Assembly (NCBI GenBank): GCA_036004405.1
Contig: DASYRM010000010.1
Coordinates: 1-18,145 of the forward strand
DNA from: DASYRM01 sp036004405
GTDB taxonomy: Bacteria > Acidobacteriota > Vicinamibacteria > Vicinamibacterales > UBA2999
Length of the DNA: 18,145 nucleotides
Direction of reading: 5' to 3'
This document shows positions 14,917 through 18,145 of the stretch, piece after piece (the stretch's first letter is position 1; each line of letters opens with the position of its first letter). The translations under genes and the position numbers were made by a program. The notes under the pieces were generated by a model. The model did no database searches. It worked only from the letters and a program-made list of their open reading frames with translations, and was not told the DNA's origin.

Positions 14917-15621
14917 ATGCCCGCGACGGCCGTCCTGATGGTGGATGACGACGTCGAGCTCTGCGCGCTCGTGTCCGAGTATCTCGGCGGCCACGGCTAC
15001 TGCGTGTCGGCGGTGCACGACGGCGCGGCGGGATTGCGCAGCGCGCTCGAAGGCGAGTACCAGCTCGTGATCCTCGACGTGATGCTGCCCGTCCTCGAGG
15101 GCTTCGAGGTGCTGCGCCAGCTGCGGCTCCGCTCCAACCTGCCCGTCATCATGCTGACCGCGCGGTCCGAGGAGCACGATCGCGTGCGCGGCTTCGGCGA
15201 CGGGGTTGACGACTACCTCGTGAAGCCGTTTGCGGCCGCTGAACTGCTCGGTCGCGTGCGCGCGATCCTGCGCCGCACGGCCGGCACACCCGCGTCCGCC
15301 GGCAGTACGACGCAGATCGGCGCGCTCACGCTCGACGCGCAGGCGCGGGAGGGCTTCTGGAATGGCGCCGCGCTCGGCCTGACCCCCACCGAGTTTGCGG
15401 TGCTCGACGTGCTCGCGCGCGCTGCCGGGCGGGTCGTCTCACGCGACGAGCTGGCCGCCGTGTTGTATCAGCGAGAAGCCACCCCCTTCGAGCGCTCGCT
15501 CGACGTCCACGTCAGCCACCTGCGGCGGAAGATCGAGGCGGCCTCGACGCCGTCGGCCGCAGTGGGCACGGTCATCCGCACCGTCCGTGGTGTGGGGTAT
15601 CTGTGTTCCGTCGAGCCTTGA
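14917..15621 (+). CDS. CpxR-like OmpR-family response regulator
   Basis: 234 residues. The receiver domain (about 4-120) has acidic D10-D11-D12, phosphoacceptor Asp54 (VILDVMLP), Thr81 and Lys103 (LVKPF). The winged-helix DNA-binding domain (about 133-231) has LTPTEFAVLDVL and TPFERSLDVHVSHLRRKI, then VRGVGYLC. The TPFERSLDVHVS segment is close to CpxR. It should bind tandem half-sites spaced about one turn apart, such as the GTTAA-N5-GTAAA box 49 bases upstream. No Shine-Dalgarno is visible; TACCGT at 14904-14909 is 7 bases before the ATG and could be a -10 of a leaderless transcript (inference). It is cotranscribed with the kinase. Confidence 0.95.
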   Translation: MPATAVLMVDDDVELCALVSEYLGGHGYCVSAVHDGAAGLRSALEGEYQLVILDVMLPVLEGFEVLRQLRLRSNLPVIMLTARSEEHDRVRGFGDGVDDYLVKPFAAAELLGRVRAILRRTAGTPASAGSTTQIGALTLDAQAREGFWNGAALGLTPTEFAVLDVLARAAGRVVSRDELAAVLYQREATPFERSLDVHVSHLRRKIEAASTPSAAVGTVIRTVRGVGYLCSVEP

Positions 15622-15626
15622 GACAC

Positions 15627-16928
15627 ATGCGATCCCTGCTGCTGAGAATTCTGTTGGCGTCGCTCGCGACGATCCTCGTGTCGCTGGTGGTCTTCGTGGC
15701 GGCGCTCGTCACGCTGGTCGGCCCCGTCAACGAGCGCCTGATCCATCACTTCCAGGCACAGCAGATCGCGGAAGTACGCGACGCGCTCGCACGCGGCGGC
15801 CAGGCATCCGCCGCGGCCTATCTCGATCGCGCCAATCGCTCACTCGGCGCGACGCAGTACCTGACCGACAGCCGCGGTATCGACCTCGTGACCGGCGAGG
15901 ATCGCAGCGCTCTGCTGCATGCGCCGCGACCCTGGTTCGGACCTCCTCGCCTCGGCGACAAGATCATCGTCGTCGAGCCGTCCGCCGACGGACGCGATCG
16001 CCTGGTCATCGTGGCCAAGCCACCGCTCGAGGCGTGGTCGTTCGCGCCGTACTTTGCGGTGATTCTCGCCGCGGTGGGCCTGCTCGGCTGGCTGCTGACG
16101 ATGGACATCGTCACGCCGCTGCGAGCCATCTCGGCGGCCGTCGATCGCTTCGGACGGGGGGAGCTCGGCACGCGGGTGGTGACACGGCGCCGCGACGAGA
16201 TTGGCCACCTGGGCGACGCGTTCAATCAGATGGCAGGCCGGATTGAGACGCTGCTGACGGCGGAGCGACGGTTGCTGCAGGACATCTCGCACGAGCTGCG
16301 GTCGCCGCTGGCGCGACTGAACATCGCCATCGAGCTCGGGCGCACCGCCGCCGATCGGGATGCAGCGGCGGAACGGCTCCAGAAGGAGGTCAACCGCCTC
16401 ACCGAGCTGGTTGGGTCGCTTTTGGAGGTCACGCGTGTGGAAGGTGACCCCTCGCGCCGCCGATCGGAACCGGTGCGGGTGGGCGAAGTGCTGCACGACG
16501 TCGCCCAGGCGTGTCAGCTCGAAGCCGAGGCCCGCGGGTGCCGTCTGGTCGTGGACGACAGCGCCGAACGCACACTGTCGGGCGATCCCGAGCTGCTGCG
16601 GCGAGCGGTCGAGAACATCGTGCGCAATGCCATTCGCTACGCACCCAGCCACACGGACGTCGAATTGCGGGCCGAGGATGGACCGGCCGGGCTGACCATC
16701 AGCGTGCGCGACGCCGGCACGGGCGTGCCCGACGAATTGCTCTCGCAGCTGGCGCAGCCGTTCTTTCGCGTCGAGGACGCCCGCGACTACTCGCCGGACG
16801 GCGGCGTCGGCCTGGGCTTGTCGATCGCGCAGCGCGCCGTGCAACTGCATCACGGCCGGCTCGTCGCCGAGAACGCCCATCCCGGGCTGCGCGTGACGCT
16901 GACATTCCCCGCGGCGTCGGCGGCGTGA
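15627..16928 (+). CDS. CpxA-like sensor histidine kinase
   Basis: 433 residues. TM1 (about 5-31), a periplasmic sensor region of about 105 residues (35-138) and TM2 (about 139-158) are followed by a HAMP linker (160-213). The dimerisation domain has His222 in DISHELRSPLARL. The ATPase domain has the N-box (ENIVRNAIRY, 329-338), G1 DAGTGVP (362-368) and G2 GVGLGLSI (393-400). The RLLQDISHELRSPLARL and EDARDYSP regions resemble CpxA. The periplasmic sensor is shorter than that of typical CpxA, so the signal may differ. ATG 15627 lies 5 bases after the regulator stop; GTG 15603, overlapping the regulator gene, is an alternative. Confidence 0.94.
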   Translation: MRSLLLRILLASLATILVSLVVFVAALVTLVGPVNERLIHHFQAQQIAEVRDALARGGQASAAAYLDRANRSLGATQYLTDSRGIDLVTGEDRSALLHAPRPWFGPPRLGDKIIVVEPSADGRDRLVIVAKPPLEAWSFAPYFAVILAAVGLLGWLLTMDIVTPLRAISAAVDRFGRGELGTRVVTRRRDEIGHLGDAFNQMAGRIETLLTAERRLLQDISHELRSPLARLNIAIELGRTAADRDAAAERLQKEVNRLTELVGSLLEVTRVEGDPSRRRSEPVRVGEVLHDVAQACQLEAEARGCRLVVDDSAERTLSGDPELLRRAVENIVRNAIRYAPSHTDVELRAEDGPAGLTISVRDAGTGVPDELLSQLAQPFFRVEDARDYSPDGGVGLGLSIAQRAVQLHHGRLVAENAHPGLRVTLTFPAASAA

Positions 16929-16932
16929 GCGC

Positions 16933-16977
16933 CCTTTACAAACCTTAACGCGCGACGCGCGCCAGCCGCGTTCTACT
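16933..16977 (+). promoter_or_regulatory. Second exact Cpx-like box with a downstream -10-like hexamer
   Basis: Bases 16933-16950 are the exact inverted copy of the 18-bp box at 14850-14867. Reading rightwards, the TTAAC half-site is followed after 22 bases by TCTACT (16972-16977). The arrangement matches that of the MacAB-OMF promoter within one base. A transcript would start near 16984, at the foot of a long hairpin. It is located 5 bases after the kinase stop. Confidence 0.55.
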
Positions 16978-16983
16978 GAAGAC

Positions 16984-17080
16984 GAACGGCCGGAGCCGGG
17001 CACGGCGGCGCTGAGTTCAAGAGGGCCTAACCTCCTCTTGCCCGCAGTTCTGACACCCGCGGTGCCCGGCTCCGGCCGCT
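16984..17080 (+). ncRNA. Candidate structured small RNA under Cpx-like control
   Basis: A perfect 17-bp stem, CGGCCGGAGCCGGGCAC (16987-17003) with its complement at 17062-17078, closes a loop of 58 bases. Inside the loop a 7-bp stem CAAGAGG/CCTCTTG (17018-17040) is visible. The predicted start from the -10 at 16972-16977 falls 2-4 bases before the stem. No open frame with a ribosome binding site fits here. No T-tract terminator is visible on the right, which is the main weakness. A small inverted-repeat mobile element is the alternative; no target duplication is seen. Confidence 0.35.
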
Positions 17081-17122
17081 GCCTCCCAATCACGCCGTGG
17101 CGGAGATGCGGATCGGGTACAG

Positions 17123-17181
17123 CTAAAGATGTGCCCCTATGAAAGATGTGCCTCTACGAACGGGCCGCCTGAAGGCGGCCC
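17123..17181. repeat. Palindrome-family repeats with duplicated AAAGATGTGCC unit
   Basis: Two copies of AAAGATGTGCCYCTAYG lie back to back (17125-17141 and 17142-17158). Bases 17123-17139 match 280-296 exactly. A perfect 8-bp stem GGGCCGCC/GGCGGCCC with a TGAA loop follows at 17162-17181. This is the densest cluster of the intergenic palindrome family in the window. Confidence 0.65.
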
Positions 17182-17263
17182 CCACGACAGAAGGCGGCCC
17201 CCACGACAGAAGGCGCCCCCACGACGGAAGGCGCCCCCACGACGGAAGGCGGCTCCCACGACA
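17171..17263. repeat. Five tandem 18/19-bp repeats
   Basis: Units of GAAGGCGGCCCCCACGACA occur at 17171-17189, 17190-17208, 17209-17226, 17227-17244 and 17245-17263. The third and fourth lack one base and the fifth has one substitution. The array ends 2 bases before the stop codon of the ABC-F-like gene. The first unit includes the right arm of the 17162-17181 hairpin, so the array probably grew from that palindrome by slippage. There are no spacers, so it is not CRISPR. Confidence 0.9.
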
Positions 17264-17265
17264 GT

Positions 17266-17943
17266 TTAGGAATGCACGCCCGGCGCTTCGTGGCCGGTGC
17301 GCTGCACGTACTCGACGTAGGAGCCGGGATAGAGGTGCGGTTCCTTGTCGAGCCCGGTCTCCCCGCCCAATTCGAGCACGCGGTTGCTGAGCGCGCGGAG
17401 GAAGGCGCGGTCGTGCGACACGAAGAGCATGGTGCCTTCGTAGTCCTTGAGCGCCTCGATGAGCATCTCCTTCGTGAACAGATCCAGGTGGTTGGTCGGC
17501 TCGTCGAGCACCAGCACGTTGGGGGGATCGAGGAGCATGCGTGCAATCACCAGGCGCGTCTTCTCGCCGCCTGAGAGCGACCGGATCTTCTTGTCGGTGT
17601 CGTCGCCCGAAAACTGGAAGGCGCCGGCCAGGTTGCGCAGCACGCCGATCGACTCGTGCGGGAAGTCCTTCTGCAGCTGCTCTTCGATGGTGAGGTCCGG
17701 GTCGAGCAGGTCGAGCGCCTGCTGCGCGAAGTAGCCCATCTTCACGCTGGCGCCGATGGTCACCGTGCCGTCATCGGGCGCCAGGGCCCCCGCGACCATC
17801 CGGAGCAGCGTGGTCTTGCCGGCGCCGTTCGGCCCGACGAGCGCCACCTTCGCGCCTTCGCCGACCCGGAACGACACCTCGCTGAACAGCTCCCGGCCGT
17901 CCGGCAGCGTGTGCCCTACCCCGGCGACGTCGACGTATCCCAC
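17266..17943 (-). CDS. Single-domain ABC-F-like ATPase (probably internally shortened)
   Basis: 225 residues with one ABC domain: Walker A GPNGAGKTT (37-45), signature LSGGEKTR (123-130), Walker B VLVLDEPTNHLD (143-154) and His177 (VSHDR). DEPTNHLD and SHDR are typical of ABC-F proteins, which act on ribosomes as antibiotic-resistance or translation factors. These normally have two ABC domains and over 500 residues. Here an in-frame TGA at 17947-17949 lies 3 bases before the GTG start, so no first domain can be attached. The start MGYVDVAGVGHTLPDGR resembles the N-terminus of some ABC-F proteins, while the rest resembles a second domain (GASVKMGYFAQ, PGSYVEYVQRTGHEAPG). It may be a deletion product, and activity is uncertain. 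Confidence 0.8.
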   Translation of the reverse strand: MGYVDVAGVGHTLPDGRELFSEVSFRVGEGAKVALVGPNGAGKTTLLRMVAGALAPDDGTVTIGASVKMGYFAQQALDLLDPDLTIEEQLQKDFPHESIGVLRNLAGAFQFSGDDTDKKIRSLSGGEKTRLVIARMLLDPPNVLVLDEPTNHLDLFTKEMLIEALKDYEGTMLFVSHDRAFLRALSNRVLELGGETGLDKEPHLYPGSYVEYVQRTGHEAPGVHS

Positions 17944-17946
17944 AGT

Positions 17947-18145
17947 TCAAAGATTCTGCGCGGCATCGGTACCGCCGTCGCCCGGTTTTCGCACGCTGAA
18001 GATCCGGAAGCCCTTGTGGCTGGCGTGCCGCTCGACCCGGAACCCGCGCTCGGCCAGCCACCGCTGCAGCGAGTCGCCGCCCAGGTTCTTCGCCACGACC
18101 AGCCACGCGACGCCGTCCGGGGTCAGCCGGGGCAGCCAGCGCAGC
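17947..18145 (-). CDS. C-terminal part of a class I methyltransferase (RsmC/MTS-like, partial)
   Basis: 65 residues enter from the right edge and end at TGA 17947-17949. The sequence RWLPRLTPDGVAWLVVAKNLGGDSLQRWLAE is followed by a short beta-strand region and KGFRIFSVRK. This fits the last strands and helix of the MTS (methyltransferase small) domain found in RsmC-like rRNA guanine methyltransferases. The SAM-binding motifs lie outside the window. It shares its reading frame with the ABC-F-like gene, whose GTG start follows the stop by one codon, so the two are probably one transcription unit. Confidence 0.7.
   Translation of the reverse strand, partial: LRWLPRLTPDGVAWLVVAKNLGGDSLQRWLAERGFRVERHASHKGFRIFSVRKPGDGGTDAAQNL

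Noticed and set aside
17139..17390. Plus-strand open frame across the tandem repeats (HDGRRPHDGRR-type peptide)
   Set aside because: It is produced by the 18-bp units themselves, has no ribosome binding site and ends in the antisense of the ABC-F-like gene.

Overview
The window is high-GC DNA with no tRNA, rRNA, CRISPR array or complete insertion sequence. The best guess for the source is a soil-type acidobacterium (Vicinamibacteria-like). This rests on a secreted S8 peptidase ending in NVVWGE repeats, on many short intergenic palindromes ending in CTACG, and on the gene complement. No ribosomal marker is present, so the assignment is an inference.

Left part (1-5173). A truncated transposase-like C-terminus (1-119) is followed by hairpin-rich spacer. 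Next comes a minus-strand Spy/CpxP-like periplasmic protein. A minus-strand operon follows, encoding a secreted subtilisin-like protease (propeptide, DNRLRE-type domain, S8 catalytic domain, 13 NVVWGE repeats) and then a RimJ/RimL-type acetyltransferase, closed by a rho-independent terminator. A 350-base spacer separates it from a second acetyltransferase, which is translationally coupled to a secreted alpha/beta-hydrolase.

Middle part (6494-11617). A small secreted metzincin-like protease is divergent from the hydrolase, with fewer than 20 bp between start codons. It is followed by a HlyD-type fusion protein, an ABC ATPase and an ABC-2 permease. This exporter operon runs head-on into a second, minus-strand operon encoding a MacA-like fusion protein, a MacB-like ATPase and permease, and a NodT-type outer-membrane factor. 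A hairpin lies at the convergent junction.

Right part (14779-18145). A CpxR/CpxA-like two-component pair is divergent from the MacAB-OMF operon. An exact 18-bp box of the form GTTAA-N5-GTAAA, close to the known CpxR consensus, sits in the divergent promoter region. The same box occurs inverted just after the kinase gene, where it precedes a -10-like hexamer and a 17-bp-stem hairpin that could be a small RNA. Four similar half-sites lie upstream of the Spy/CpxP-like gene. Together these suggest a Cpx-like envelope-stress circuit controlling an efflux pump, a periplasmic chaperone-like protein and possibly a small RNA. The right end holds tandem repeats, a single-domain ABC-F-like ATPase and the C-terminus of a methyltransferase.
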